Positions 14,301 through 29,300 of a stretch of DNA of 64,000 nt are shown here, in pieces. A program made the position numbers and the translations under genes. Location: NCBI RefSeq assembly GCF_033807575.1, contig NC_084729.1, positions 4,464,001 through 4,528,000 on the forward strand, written 5' to 3'. Below the pieces are notes generated by a model. That model saw only the letters and a list, made by a program, of their open reading frames with translations, was not told the DNA's origin and made no database searches. How positions within the stretch are numbered: position 1 is the first letter of the stretch; every line of letters begins with the position of its first letter. This stretch comes from Cydia pomonella (taxonomy: Eukaryota; Arthropoda; Insecta; Lepidoptera; Tortricidae).

Positions 14301-17300
14301 ATGGCTTTTCCTGAATGAAGATTTACAATGTTATTTACACAAAAAAGAAAAATACATATAATTATAGTTTTACATCTAAATTGAGCAGCCAATCCCTTGC
14401 ATCTGCTGTGACGGATATCAGGTCTCGCATGCCTCCGGCAAACCAACGTCATATCCAAGGAAAATGAAAATAGGGATGATTATATGGAGAAGTGGTCGTC
14501 TACTAATCTTAAATTAAATTAATTGTCCGTTAGGAGTTGGTTAGGAGCTATGTCACTATCAACCATTGAAATATTGTTACTACGTATAGAACCGGCACAG
14601 AGAACCAGTATTTTGCGCTATGAGGATTTACGAAAGCAAATTGCCCGAGTCAAAACGTAGATCTTCGCTAACGCTTCGGTCAATAATTGTAAGATTATGA
14701 GAATTTTAGCGAATAAATCTAAAATTAATTATGAAAAAAAGAATGCAAAATGCCTTTGAAAAATAATTGAAAAAATAAAAATAAAACAAGACTAGCAATC
14801 TTTTCACAGGCGGCCGCCGCAAGGAGGAACACCGCCACGTCGAACGCAAAGAGGTTGAGGAGGAACAAGACTTCCAAGAGACAGAAGTAAAAGAAGTGAA
14901 ACACAAACGGAAAACATTCAAGGAACAGGAGTTCTCCGAGTTAGAGTCCGAGAGGTCCAGCAGTTCCAAGAAATCCTTTTCGGAGATAGACCGTTCCAGC
15001 TCAGAGTCTGAGAGTTTAAAGAAGAAGTCCAGCTTCTCGGAGAATGACAGGTCCAGCTCAGAGTCTGAGAGTTTAAAAAAGAAGTCTAACTTCTGGGAGA
15101 ATGACAGCTCTCGCTCAGAGTCTGAGAGTCTAAAGAAGAAATCCAGCTTCTTGAAGAATGACAGCTCCAGCTCTAGCTTTAAGAGAGACCAGAGGAAGCA
15201 GAGCTCCTCTGAGAGGAAAGAGATTAGTGAGAGGGAGAGCGAGAATCGATTTGGAGAGCGCAGGAGAGGTAAGAGTATTTTTTATTTTATAGAACTAAAC
15301 AATTATAAAAAACACAACTTTGGACTCCTAGGGTACTTTTAACAAAAACATACACCCAGAAACCCATAAATAACATAACCCAAACATCCATTTACCCAAA
15401 GACCTAAACACCCATTCACCCATATACTTCTACCCATATCCATAACAATTAACTATACCCTTGGTTCAGATGTAGGAAATCCTCTAAACCAAAACAAATA
15501 TGCCCCTGGCAGTGATCACAATTAAATTTTGCTTATTATTTTTAAGCTTCGCATTCCCCCTGTTACAACTACTGAGGTGAAAAAAATATTTTAAACATAA
15601 AATGAAGTGATATAATCGAAAAGTCAGATCGAATATTGATAATTCCAATGCTTAAAGAAGTGTTTTCGACAGGTCCAGGATCCAACTCATCTGGTCCAAG
15701 ACGCCCAGTAGCCCCACTGCCGCCAGTCAGCATCAACCCAGTCCCAGACCTGAACCTTCCGCCCGTTGACGTGTCTATCCCAGGAGTCGTAGACGCTAAC
15801 CTATTCGGCAAGCCTCAGCGACCGGTTCCACCACAGCGACCCCAACAACCGAGCGGACCGCAATGGCCTCTTGGACCGCAACAGCCGGTCAAACCTAAGT
15901 GGCCAGCAGGACCAGAACCGCCAGTTAAACCCCAATGGCCGGTTGGACCAGAACCGCCAGTTAAACCACAATGGCCAGTGGGACCAGAAGCGCCAGTTAA
16001 ACCCCAACGGCCGGAGGGCCCACATTGGCCGGGACCTCACAAGCCTATTGGACCGCTACGGCCTCATGTACCGCATCACCCAGAGCCACCACAACCCCCC
16101 GCTCTCCCAAGAATCCCACACAGGCCTCTGCCGAGTAAGTGCAGACCTTTATAATATTCATTTTCATCACACTTGCTCATAAAAGGTCTTATAATAATAA
16201 TAAATAAGTTATATGGATTGTGAAAAAAAGAAGAACTCTCTAGCACTTACAACAAACCTATTACGTCACTTACCCCCCTCGTTGCACAATGTACTATTAT
16301 AGCACACTTTCTCGTAACGTGGAACTTATAGAACCGCTTTTAGGCTTATAATCTCAGATATTACATTCGCGTACTTTTCTCATTATATATATTATTGCAC
16401 TCGTGCGGTAATGTATGATAATCCGATCGAGTTAAGATTGTAACTAATTGCTAAAAATATGTATGGAGATCGAGCCTTCTTAATTGTTCGAGTTGCTTAT
16501 ACAACTAGGACTGGAGGGTCAGCTGCAGGGCCAGGGGAGCGCTGGCAAGCAATATGACAGATTTTGGACTTGCACTTTATCTACCCGTTAAGCTTATTTG
16601 AAGATTGTGAAACGCCAACTATGACTTTATTTGTCAGATAAGTGGCAAGTAGCTTACTCAGGACTTTTCTTGGACATTGTGGAACAGGCCCTAAAATAAA
16701 CATCATTTAATTTAAAAAAACAATACTGCTATTTCAGATTTTTTACAATTTAAAAATAGTCTTGAGTACTAAATATTCGATTAGAGTGTAAGACCTAATG
16801 TGTTTTTGGAGAAAATATAACATTAACATTAACTGTATCGACTAGCGAAATAAAAGAGCGATTGTTATTTTTTTTTAATGTTTAGTCGGTTCGATTCCCG
16901 GACGAGACAAGTAAAAAAAAATATGCTGTTTTTTTTACGGCCCGCCTGATGGTAAAGCTGTCTCCGTAGCCTAACTTACTTAACATAAGTTAAGGTTTTA
17001 AGGCACTTTTTCTCCAGGGCCCATTATTTTTTCCACACTATAATCTAAAGCCTGACCAGTAACATATGATCACGCGCCATATTGCGGAATTTCATTTGAA
17101 CTAAATTTTTCATACTAAACTGAACTGTCACCCTATACATGAGAATAACCGCGCCCTCTTGACAATGATCACATATTTCTGGTCCGGCTTTAGTATTTTT
17201 CTGTTCTAGGAGTGCAAACGTAATAGAATTACCTAAAGCTGACCCATTTTTACTTTGCAGTCGTTGAGGGAATCAAGGATGCCGCCGAGGATATTATCAG

Positions 17301-20300
17301 CAGGCTCTTCGGATTCAAAGGTAGATTGATTACCACAGACCTATACGTAAATAGTTTATTCACCTCAGCAGCTCGAACAAGCCTACTTTCGTCACTTCAG
17401 GGAGTGTGGAAAGTGCGACTACCCTCATACGAGGGAGTGACGAAAGTACGACTTTCCTCACTCCAGGGAGTGAGACAAAGCAGCTTTTTAATTTAGTGAA
17501 GGCCATGAATACAGGAATAAAAACTTTACTTGATGTTGAATTTTTTAACCTTTAATATGTTCTCACTACTGAGGTGAAAAATTGTATGTGTCACACGAGA
17601 GCAAAGTTATTTACATCTCGTGTTTTTGAGTCCCTCGCAGGAAAAACTAACTTTCTTCACTTGTTGCACAAATAACTATTTCACTTCTGCATGTTTAAGC
17701 GGCATAAAGTGCATTATGCTCTAGTGCATAAAGTGAAATCATACGACCCTTATATGGTCAGTATGACCCTATAAAGTTAAAACTTGCCATTCAAACTGCC
17801 AGTGCCGCCGCTTGCTGCCGGTTATCCTCCACACGCGGCCGTGGGCTCATTTCTTTAGACTTGAATAAATACGGTAAAAAAAGTGAAATGCAGAGCATAT
17901 AAATCGAGCATAAATGCCCATTTTATTTTCGACCTATATCGGCCCTATACATATAGGGTGCTAACAAATTAGCTACCAATATTAATTTTAATTAATTTAT
18001 TTTTAATTATCATTAAAATATTGACATTCCCGTTATAACTAAATAAGTAAGTAAATATTATTGACTGTGAAAATAGACAGGAAATGAAAAAACACTTAAA
18101 GTTAGGTAACAACAGGCGGTCTTAGTCTTATCACTAAGAAGCGATCTCTTCCAGACAAACTTCTAGTTACAGTGTATGGTATTAACCTAAAATATATTTT
18201 AAGATACAAAATTTGTACTAACAATAATGATCTCAGTTGGTCTCTCAATAAAATGAAATTGAAATAATTTTACAGCTGATAGTAGTCTGCTCCTGGAGTA
18301 AATTTAAGTATTAAACATTATAGGGTTTACGTTGTTTTTTTAGGAGTTGAAAAAATTGGAAAACAAATTATGTGCGTAATATATAAATAAATGAAACATC
18401 ATTGAACAGATTCTAGAAACTCTTTCACCTAACACTTAGCTGGCCACTTCACGTGCATAAATCAATTGACACGTCGATTATGACATTTGAGACAAACAAT
18501 TGTTGACATGACAAAAAGTGTTAAAACATCTTGTCAGTTATATGCACATGATGATTATTTTTAGATAAATTTATATTATTTTTTGTTTGGCCAAAAAATT
18601 ACATGAAAAGTTTTTCTTTTATATTTAAAGTACCATATCTTAAAATATCGATTACTAATTTGTTGTCATTTACGACGACACGTGGCTTGACTTGTACTGT
18701 CATGCTATTAAAGGTTAGATTAGACAAATCTATGCGTCATCGTGGATGACACGAACTATATACAGTATGTTTATCGTTGCTAGCAATTGTAATACAAAAA
18801 AAACGAGCGAGTGAACTTTTACAAAATTCGGCACGCTCTATTTTATATTTATTTTTGTTACACCTTGTTTAGGTAAATAGATACTTAGATACATAGATAA
18901 CATCCATAACTTAGGCACACTTATAAAATTTGATTTATTAAATGAAATTAAATGCACTTACCAGGATTCGAACCTCGTAGGGTCACTACCTTCGAGCAAC
19001 ACCGGGAAGGGAGACGTCATTCATACTATTTCCCCTCTGCCGACGCATAGGTACAACTGTACCTATGGCGGTGCATGTTGTGACTCGTACGTACACAAAA
19101 AGAGATCGAGGTGTGCAAGATTTGTCTTTGATGTGTGTCATTTTCTATGTATTTGTGTCGACATTACAGATTGGATATTGTATGTAGTGAGTGAGAAGCA
19201 CTTTCCCCCCGCAAAAAATGGCAGAATGATTTGTTCGATAAGATATTGCTTAGGCTCCTCCCTTCCGACTTTTCGGAAACCGGTGTTGCTCGAAGGTCAC
19301 TACCGACTAGGACCGAGGTCGCTATGAATGTTAAAAAAAATCAAAACAAGCTTTCTTTTATTCCAGACGTTCCACAAGGCATAGAGATTCTCTACGAGCT
19401 GACCGGACAGAGAGGTAAGTCGCAACAACATCTACGTTTTGTTACCAATAAGGATGACTCCCGCTAGAATGTACAGGCCCGGGCCGGGGCGCCCGGCACT
19501 TCAATTTTCTATAGAGAGCATCAGGTGATCACCGATGACTTGTCAGAAAAAAATGTTTCGAAAGCCTCGTCCCGGGCCCTGACGGTTCTAGCATGTATCC
19601 TTTATGCATTTCTGATTCCCATTTAAAATGTGTTTGTCCACGTATAGTCGAGCCGTTAACCACGTATAGTACGACGAATTGTATCGACAAATAACCCCCC
19701 ATACCTATGTTTTTTTCTCAACCATTTTAATGATTACTCACTCGATTAATGAACCATTTACCTGTCGCACATTTAAAAAATAATCATTCGAATGCTTATG
19801 AATTAGGGCATAAATTTGAAACATAAATGTGACCGAGAATTTTCCACAATTATCTGAGAATTCATAACAATGATAAAAATTGTCATCAAAAATTTACTTT
19901 TTTTTAACAATTTATCTTTTTTTGAAAAGGAGGTCGTTGACCTGTAATTTTTTAATTGTTAAATGGTAGTACAGAATATCAGCTGAAAGTTGACATCAAA
20001 ATGTGCGTCGAACTAACAATAATTTGCTTTAGTTCCAAATGATAATTCGGGCGGCGGGAAATGTTTATTTGGAATTAAGTTAGGACCTAATATACGGTCT
20101 CCTATCACAGATTTTTTAAATATGATTTTTACGTTTATGTGCAACATTACTGATTTTATTACCTTGATTTGTATTTCAATATAATTGAGGAATCTACTTT
20201 GGAATCTTTGGATACATCCTAACATTTATACAGAGTGGCCCAAAAACCAAAAACACATTACTCAACAAAAATATTTTACTCTGTACGTATTATTATTATT

Positions 20301-23300
20301 AATTGTTTATTTCAGATACAATTTTATCCATATAATTGTTAACTTAATTACTACATTACTTATTTATAATGAATTAAACCCAAAATGTAAGGAAAAAAAA
20401 AATTAAAAATCAAAATTTTCACAAAATCAAAATTTCAGAAATTTTATTGATAATTTTTTAAAACGTAGCGTTTGTGTATCAAATGTAATGAACAATATTA
20501 AGAAGATACCTGTTGTTTCAGTTATATGATTATAGTTTTAATTTTTAAATACATGTTGTAAAAGAAGTAACAAAAATAACAAAAAAGTAACAAAAATATT
20601 CCTATAAATTTTTTGGCCACTCGTTATTTACCATTATATTATTATTTTGTCGATGTAAATATTACAATTATTATCTAAACGATTTATTTATTTAAAGGCG
20701 CCCACTAATTACCAGCTAGCCAGACGATATCAGCCTGTCAGTTTTTCGCGATTGTCAGCTTTTGCGAATAACTGACAGGCCGATATTTTCCGGCGAACTG
20801 GTAATCTGTGGGCTCCTTTAGACGACATAATATTTTAAACCTAGACTTAAAAGTGCTCCTTTTAATTTTGCTATATTTTTCGCCCAAAACGCCCTTTATT
20901 CACAAAAGTGACAAGTGCGCAATAATTTCTATCGCACATATTTAAACACATAATGACGTTAATTAAAGCAAATTCGCTATTTTCCAATAACAATTATATT
21001 TGAACAGTCGTTTCGTTTCAATGCCCGTCCTTGCGTCTTGCGTGCGCGCAGCTGGACAAATATCGATTAAACGATATATTATATTAAATTGAGGCAATAA
21101 ATGTCCAGAAAATAATTGTTAAATGATGATAAATTAGATGCTGGTTCATTTAGTCTTATTGTTTGTGCGCAATATATAATTGAACAAAATGTTAGTCGAG
21201 GATTCACATGAACTGAATAGAAATATGTTTTGAAGTCAAAATTTTAGACTGAGGAGCAGTGGCGGGGCAAAACCAAAATTTTATGTGGCCAAGTGGCCAA
21301 GTTACATTTAGCGAGGCCTCTGGGCTATAACCGCGAAAATCGAAGTTCGTCAATTGCGGACATTTTTCTGTCACTCTAATTACGTAAGAGAAAAATCCCC
21401 GCAATTTGTGAATTTAGGTTTTCGCGGTAGGCCCCCTGGTGGCGCAAGAAATAACGAAAAATTTTACGTTGTGTCCGAGATACAGGTACTTATTTGAGGC
21501 GCGAGGCCCCTCGGACCGCGAGGCCGTGGGCGGTGGTCCACGTCGCCCACGCCTAACGCTGCTGCCTCTGCTGAGGAGACTTGTTACTAGGGGAGACTTG
21601 GTCCCCTAAATTAAAAAGTTATATCAAATTTTAAATAGATCTAAAATAGCAAGTCTAACTCCATTACGTTTGTCAAAATCAGAACATTATAGCGATTGGT
21701 TCCTTTTAGGACAGTCATTTTTCATTTATTGGCAATCAAAATGGTTTTATAATTTAAGAGTCCAAGTCTCCCCTAGGATCACGTCTCTCCCACTGAAAAT
21801 CTCACTTGAGATGGTACAAATGTTTTTGCATTAAGTATTAAAGGTCTAACACCGCTTGGAGCGAATTGTATACTCATCACAATAGGATGGGATGAACTAT
21901 TTTTCTGAAAGCTAAAAATGTTAATAGTACAATTAAGCCATTAGGTATCCAAAGATCCTGGACGGCATTTTTTTCTATATATCAAGGGAAGCATTTGATA
22001 CATGTTAATTTTTTCTTCATATTTAGAAAAAAAATCTAACTACGCATTATATCAAAGCTACGCATTCATTAAATGTTTTATTAATTAAAAAATTAGCTTA
22101 GAATTGTCCATGAAAGGCGAAATATGGCGAAAGTACTTTTTGAACTTTTTACGACGAGAAAATTATAAGTGCTATTAATACAATTTTAAAAACAGGAAAT
22201 TGGGGACTAAGTAATGCTTAATTGACCTTTTTCATGAAGCCAAATTTGATAAAAAGAGATGCCTTTTTTTAATGTATTAAAATATACTTATACCTAATTT
22301 TGAAATAGTTCGAGGCCTAAGTATTAAATAATTTGCGTGATTTAAACCCAATTATTAAAAAAATACATTTAAAAATATCAAAAAGATGAAACAGAGATAA
22401 GACTTTTTGAGCGCCGTGACTGAAATGACCATAAAAGGGTACCATTTAACTCTGGCAGAATTTAACAACTGGAGACGCCTTGTCTGTAATTTTCTGTACA
22501 AAACAGTCCGCTGATTTTTACACGTCAATTATATATGGCTATTTTTACGTAATGTACAAATAGACATGTCAGATACACGTCAGTCCATACAATACATATG
22601 ACCATTGGCCGAGGTTTTCGACAGAGGGGTAAGCTCTTAAAGGCGACTCCAGTTGTTAAATCTTCCAAGGGTTAACCCCTAGCTATGTTGTTGTACTTCT
22701 AAATATTGTGTCTCAATCAATTTATTTTTCAGATATTGAAAGGGCTCTGAAATATTGCGAGAGGGTCACCAAGATAACAGGTATGCATTTTATTTACAAT
22801 ATGTGTTACAATGTATTTAGTATTTACTTAGATATTTTTTTAACACAAGTACCTAGTACTTATAAGTTCTTCTATTAAAAACACTTTTTGTAACGTTAGT
22901 AAAGTAATAAGAATTTATTTAGGAATACTAAAATAGAATATGTATACATTTATTTGTAGGCTTTTATTATTTTTAGGTAGTTTTAGTGTAATTTGTTTAG
23001 TTCTTAGTTTAATTAATTTTAACCTGTTTTCCTGCTATTAAATGTTTGTCTATTAAAAAAAATATAAAATACGATATAAAATTAAGAATATATATTGAAA
23101 TATAATTAAATACATTATAGAGTTCAGGACTCGTTCCGGGTCATCCCTGATGCACAGACAGCGTCTCGAGAAGCGCGGGACGAATTGTTTGAGTAGGTTT
23201 TTGAGACTTTGTTTACTTCAACAAGTTTGTTTAAACAATTCTGTATTAATTCCAGATCGCGTAAAGTTGATCGAGTTCATCAGTGGATGCCGCGGCTCCA

Positions 23301-26300
23301 GAGAATGGAAATACGTCATCTCCTTCATGAAGCAGCTGGAAGGGTCTGCCTGTAAGTATCATACATTATTGGCTGGTACTGTATGAACTCACAATAAAGA
23401 CGAATCAATGTGTGGCCCCAGTGTAAGCCACCCACATGTACCTACTTACCCCACACTTACCCGTATTGAGCTTATTTTTAGACACGTTTAAAGTTGCTGG
23501 AAGTAGGAATTAACGCACTTATCATCACTTTTCATTATTTTGTCTTTTTTTTTAATTGGTATTTTTTATGAATTTTGTCTTGTAGGTAGTTTCAAAGTTT
23601 TTTATTTGAAGATTTATTTATTATTATGATTTTAAAAATACTAACACTAGCTTATAAGTATCTTGATTATTTATGTTACTAACCATGCTATGGAACGTAC
23701 AACTGTTCTAAAAATAAATTGAATTGAATTGAATTATTAATTGTATTTTTAATTAAATGTATGTTAGCCGAAATAAAAGCAGCAATAATTGCCACCTTTT
23801 ATCTCAACTATATCTTAGATATTTTACTTTTTTTTAACTAGTACCGTTCCAACAAAAAACTATTTTATACTCAAAGCAAAATTATTATTTTCAGTGATCG
23901 AGATATACGTAGAAATCCTGCAGGTGCTGACAAACGAAACGGGTAAGTTCTTCCTTTTTTTAACACGTTATAAAAGTAATAAATCTGAACAGAAAAAATC
24001 GAAAACTCTATTATAGGTATGAATGATGTGTGTAAATCTAAAGAGTTCTAAGGCCACGAATAAAAAGCTCTTAACAAATTCAATTAGTTATTCGCAAAAC
24101 GAACGAACTGGTTATCAGTGAGCCCATTTAGAGATATTTTATACGTTTTTTTTTTAACAAAGTTTTAATCGTTGTTTTTTTTGTTTTTTTCGTCTTTTTA
24201 TTCGTTACCCCTTTACAAAATATGACTTTAAAAGTGCCTGTTTAGTCTGTAAGACGATATATATCTGATTTTATTTGGTTTCTGCAGATGTATTTAAGGC
24301 ATATGCAATTTTGGAGCGTCTGACTGGCCATGCGGACTTCGATGCCATCTACGAGGTTCTCGAAAAGATCTCCAGCGGCAAAAGTAAGTATTTTCTTAGA
24401 GTATAATTAAAAATAAAATATAAATAAATTTTTATTTATTCCATGTTGACAATTAATATTAAAGTAAATATGACGATCGACGATTAAACATTTTACATAA
24501 GAGTAAATTTTTTTAAAATTAAATTTATATTGTTTTTGTCTTTCAGATTCCCATGAAATTGCTGATTTCTTCAGGCACGTTGCTCATACCAACGGTAAGT
24601 GTCATAACATCAATGTGTATGTGTTTGTGTGTGTGTGTGTTCATTAGAATAATTTTAGTTTCTTCAGAAAACTTTTTTTTTTATAGTAGCAGTTACCGTT
24701 TGTAAAATGGAAAATTTTCGGCAGTCAGACAAACCTTACACACAAAATCCAGAGGGGGCCTAGTGTCACCGAAAATGGGGCTTGGATCGCATTACTTAGG
24801 GTAGCTTATTTACACGAAAAGTGGGAATGAATTTGTTTTTCACTTCAACCGTATATTGGTGTCGTTAGATAGGTCGAACGATTATGAGTCTTCAATAACC
24901 ATTTTTAACATAAACTATATTTTCGGAGATAATCGTTCTGTAAGAAGAAAAAAATGTGTACGGGCCCTTCTAACTGTTGAACCATGGGGCCAAAAATATG
25001 AAAGAAAAAAACGCTTAAAGACTTTAAGCCATTTTTGAATTTTAGCAAAAGTCTATTTTGATGGACAGGTAACTTACAAGCCTTATTTAACTTGCGCTGT
25101 TAGTATGTATAATGTAATCTTGGAAGCTAAATTTGACCCACTTCCCGATTTTCGATAATGCAATATTATAGTACCATCGAGCTGATCTCATGATGGAGAC
25201 AGGAGGTGGCCATAAGAACTCTGTGATGAAACAACGTAACGTAATTGTGTTTGGGGGCTCTCGATAAGTATTAGTCGCCTGTGGTAAAAAAAGACAGTAA
25301 GCGATAAAAACTTGTACCAAAATGATATTTTTGGCAAAAACTTATTATATATTTATGGAAGATTGCTACAATAACATGTTTTTTGTTGAAGGTTTGGACG
25401 GTATACGCATTCAGGTGGACAAACTGACTGGAGGAGTAGGTTCGCCGGAGTTCCCTGATGTGTTAAGCGTGTTGATGCCAGAAATCGGTAAGTATCTGAT
25501 ATGATACACTTTATATTTATTTTATTTTTATAAACTAATAGTATACTACAGGTTATCACACATTACATTATTTCAACAATTAAGATGCACAAAATGACTT
25601 TTTTATTGTTATTTTTTATTTATGTAATTTTAATTTTAAATGTAGGTAGGTATACGGTACCAAATAAGTGCTTTCGTGCAATACTTTTAACTTGTTGAGT
25701 TGTGTGTAAAGTTGAATGCCTAAATAAAAAAAAATCAAAATAGAGTAAATAAATAGAGTCTACTACCTTATCAAGAAGGCTGTAGCCATGAGGAAGCATT
25801 TGGAGCATAATAGGAAAGACAGGACAGCAAGTTCCGCCTAATTCTCGTAGAATCCAGGATTCACAGGCTGGCGCGCTACTACAAGACCAAGAGTGTGCTG
25901 CCCCCAACTGGAAGTAGTATAGTCCAGCACCGCTTCAGTCCTGGTGGCTTAAGTTTAAATAAACTTTACAACAAAAAACTTTATAAATTAAACAGTAGGT
26001 GCATTATAACTGATGGCTAGAGTCACATCAGCTTTTAAAACATGAAGAAATATTGATAAAACATCACACTCGGAAACAAAATCATTATAAGGTAATAATA
26101 TTCTTATNNNNNNNNNNNNNNNNNNNNNNNNNNNNNNNNNNNNNNNNNNNNNNNNNNNNNNNNNNNNNNNNNNNNNNNNNNNNNNNNNNNNNNNNNNNNN
26201 NNNNNNNTATTATGACAGATGCTTTCGCGCCCAAAACGCTCTTTGAAAATTGTGTGACGTCACAGTTTACGGTTTGACACATAACTACATACACACGTAG

Positions 26301-29300
26301 AAGATACGAACTGGCAACTGACATTTGTCATTTGTTGTTTATCGCCTACCTGTCAACAGTGTTAATCCGAGAGTTGTGACGTCATCAGAATCTTCAATGA
26401 CGTTTCGAGTTTGGTCACGTGACGTGTGCCAAAAGATATTTAAATTCAATATTTACAAAAATATTGTCATTACAGGTCCCCTAAAAGTAGTTTAACATGT
26501 TCTTATAATCCGAAAGAATTTATTGGGATACAATTCTGCCCTAAGATTTGTAGATGGAAACAACCCTATTGTACACAACATGCGCCCAGTAGGTATGTAG
26601 GAGCTTGTAAAGAAGTCCAATGCCAGCAACCCGCTGCTGATACATGATTATAATCATAAATAGGTACGTATGTTAGTTAGTGCTTCTGGGCATTTTCCGC
26701 AAATCGACAACCATTGTGCCTATTTTGCTTGAAACGAGGTAGCGCTACTCTAACCACCCCAGCTCCTCCACGAAGCCTAGCAAAACTTTCAGGTTGCTAA
26801 CTGCCTCTCCTAGTGTGCATGGAGTCCCTAGGTATTTGTTCCTGTATACTTCTACCTGTTTGCAGTCTAGGAGAATATGTTTTGTTGTTTCTTCTTCTTC
26901 CATGCACGCTCTGCACATGGGGCTGTCTGTTTTACCCATATTGTGTAGGTGTTTGTTAAGTGTGTTATGTCCTGTAATTAATCCTATTATTTTACGTAGT
27001 TGGCCTTATTACCTATGTATGTGTTTAATCTCACAGATACCAAATACCAACATAACGATAAAGAAAGGTATGGCCGTGTACATTTCCATCTACGGGCTAC
27101 ACGAGGACCCGCAGTACTTTGAAGACCCCGGCACCTTCGACCCCAGCCGCTTCGACCAGGGCAGGGGCATTTCCGAGGCCTACATGCCCTTTGGAGCCGG
27201 GCCCAGGATGTGTCTCGGTGAGTTTCAGTCGACTAGGAGGCCAATTATCGAATCTCAAGCGCTCGATTTCGTGTGGGCTTATACTCATATCATATCATTT
27301 ATTTTCATAATAGGATTTTACAATCGCTTTATGACGTAAAATTAACGACATTTACTAAAAAAAATATCTATTTACACTATACACATACTTATTAACTCCA
27401 AGGGTTAAGGTCTTCTAGATAATCTGAGATTTTGTAATATCCCTTTTTACACAACTTCCGTTTGATGACTGACTTGAACTGACTTAATGGCAAAATTTGT
27501 AAATCTTAAGGAATTTTATTGTAAAAACGAACACATTGGCCAATGAATGATTTACTATTTTATGAAGTCTAGTTACAGTAGGTACAAGTTTGTTTTTGTT
27601 TCTAGTATTTCTGTTGTGTATGTCGCAATATTACTTAAACTGGTGTTTGTTTTTCTGCACATATAATAAATTTACATAAATGTATTGCGACGCAAATGTC
27701 AAAATGCCTGATTCTCCAAATTTGTCTCTTAGAGAGACCGTATTTCCCAAATTATAAATAGTTCTTACCGCTCGCTTTTGCAATATAAAGACACAATTAG
27801 CATCTGCAGCATGCCCCCATAAAAGGATGCCATATGACATTAGGCTGTGGAAATAGCTAAAGTAGACCAATCGAGCCGTCCTCATCAGTCAGGAATCTAG
27901 TTTTTTTACTACAAATGTGGCAGAACTAAGTCGATTTGACAATTTACTGATATGAGATTCCCACTGGAGTTTGGCATCCAAACTCATACCCAAGAAGACA
28001 GTCGAGTCTTCAAAATCCAACGGCTCATCTTTAATTTTTATACTTGAAACTACTGGTTTAACATTAGGCAATACAAATTACACACACTTAGTTTTTTTTT
28101 TCATTCAAGAGAAGATTATTAGCAGTAAACCAATCTACAACACTAGATATAGCAGCGTTAAATCATCATAATACTAACGAGATGTCGTCAGCAAACAGTA
28201 CATGGTCGTGTTTGTTGCGTACTAAGTAAGGCAAATCGTTAAATATACGAGAAATAAAAAAGGTCCCAAAATCGAACCTTGTGGATACCCATTCTTAACT
28301 TGCTGCCAGATGATCTTGCACCATTCTATCGCTTAAGTATGATTCCAGAAGCTTAAGTTCCAGACCTCTAACTTCATAGTGGCGTAGCTTCCTGATAAGG
28401 GTGTCATACTATCTTACTACTGGGTTCCGACGCAGGGGCGTAGCTACCGCTGTATCTGCCGTATCCATTATAACGTGCGTTTTGTGAGAAATCTTTACCC
28501 TTCCTATTAAGGGCCCCAAACAAAATTTTATACGGGGCCCCGCTAAGGCACGTTACGCCACTGTTCCAACGTGTCGGAAGCCGGTGTTGCTCGAAGTAAA
28601 GTAAAGTAAAGTAAAGTAAAGTAAAGTAAAGTAAATTTTATTTGTGGAACACAGGTGTTACATTTAAGGTCTTATATATAAAGTAATAAATAGAACTCTG
28701 TGTTTTGCCTATTGGCATACAAATATTTAAAAAAGTCACATACATAATGTTAATAATAAAATTATTACAAATCAATTACCTAAATTAGGATTATCAGTAA
28801 TATTACAGCAATAAAAATATTTATAATAGAAAAAAATAGCAACATTTCACAAATCTAGAATATAATGATGAAGTACTTACATGTTAAACTAGTATCTATA
28901 TAAAATGGACAAGTTATAATAATAAGAAGCTACTAGGCATTTAAATCACTAATAGAAATGGAAACGATGGGTCAATACTACTGGATTTCCAATAAAAATT
29001 TATCGTTCGTATTTCAAAAATAGAATTTCGCCATTTTCCACAGATTTTCGAGTCTGAAATCGGCCCCCAGGCCACAGAATAACACCACAAAATTACACTT
29101 TTTCAAGTTTGACAGGGATTCAGGAATGATTCGTGGTGTCCGTTTCTAATGTATGGCTCTATCCCTTTCGGCTATTTAGGGTTGTCAAAATTCAAGTTAT
29201 TATCTTATGGTCGTGCACGCATAGGGACGTCGAATTGTGCCACCAACCCTAATAATTGCTCGGAGCAATGCTGAGCCGAGAATACCCGAAAGGAAGAATG

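Noticed and set aside
15801..16182. Open frames on both strands over the Pro-rich exon
   Set aside because: Shadows of the 36-base repeat in exon 5; no splice or start context of their own.
23119..23255. 5' extension of exon 9 through an open frame
   Set aside because: The frame is open back to about 23119, but the encoded residues do not resemble the repeat and the 23255 acceptor preserves the 96-base rule.
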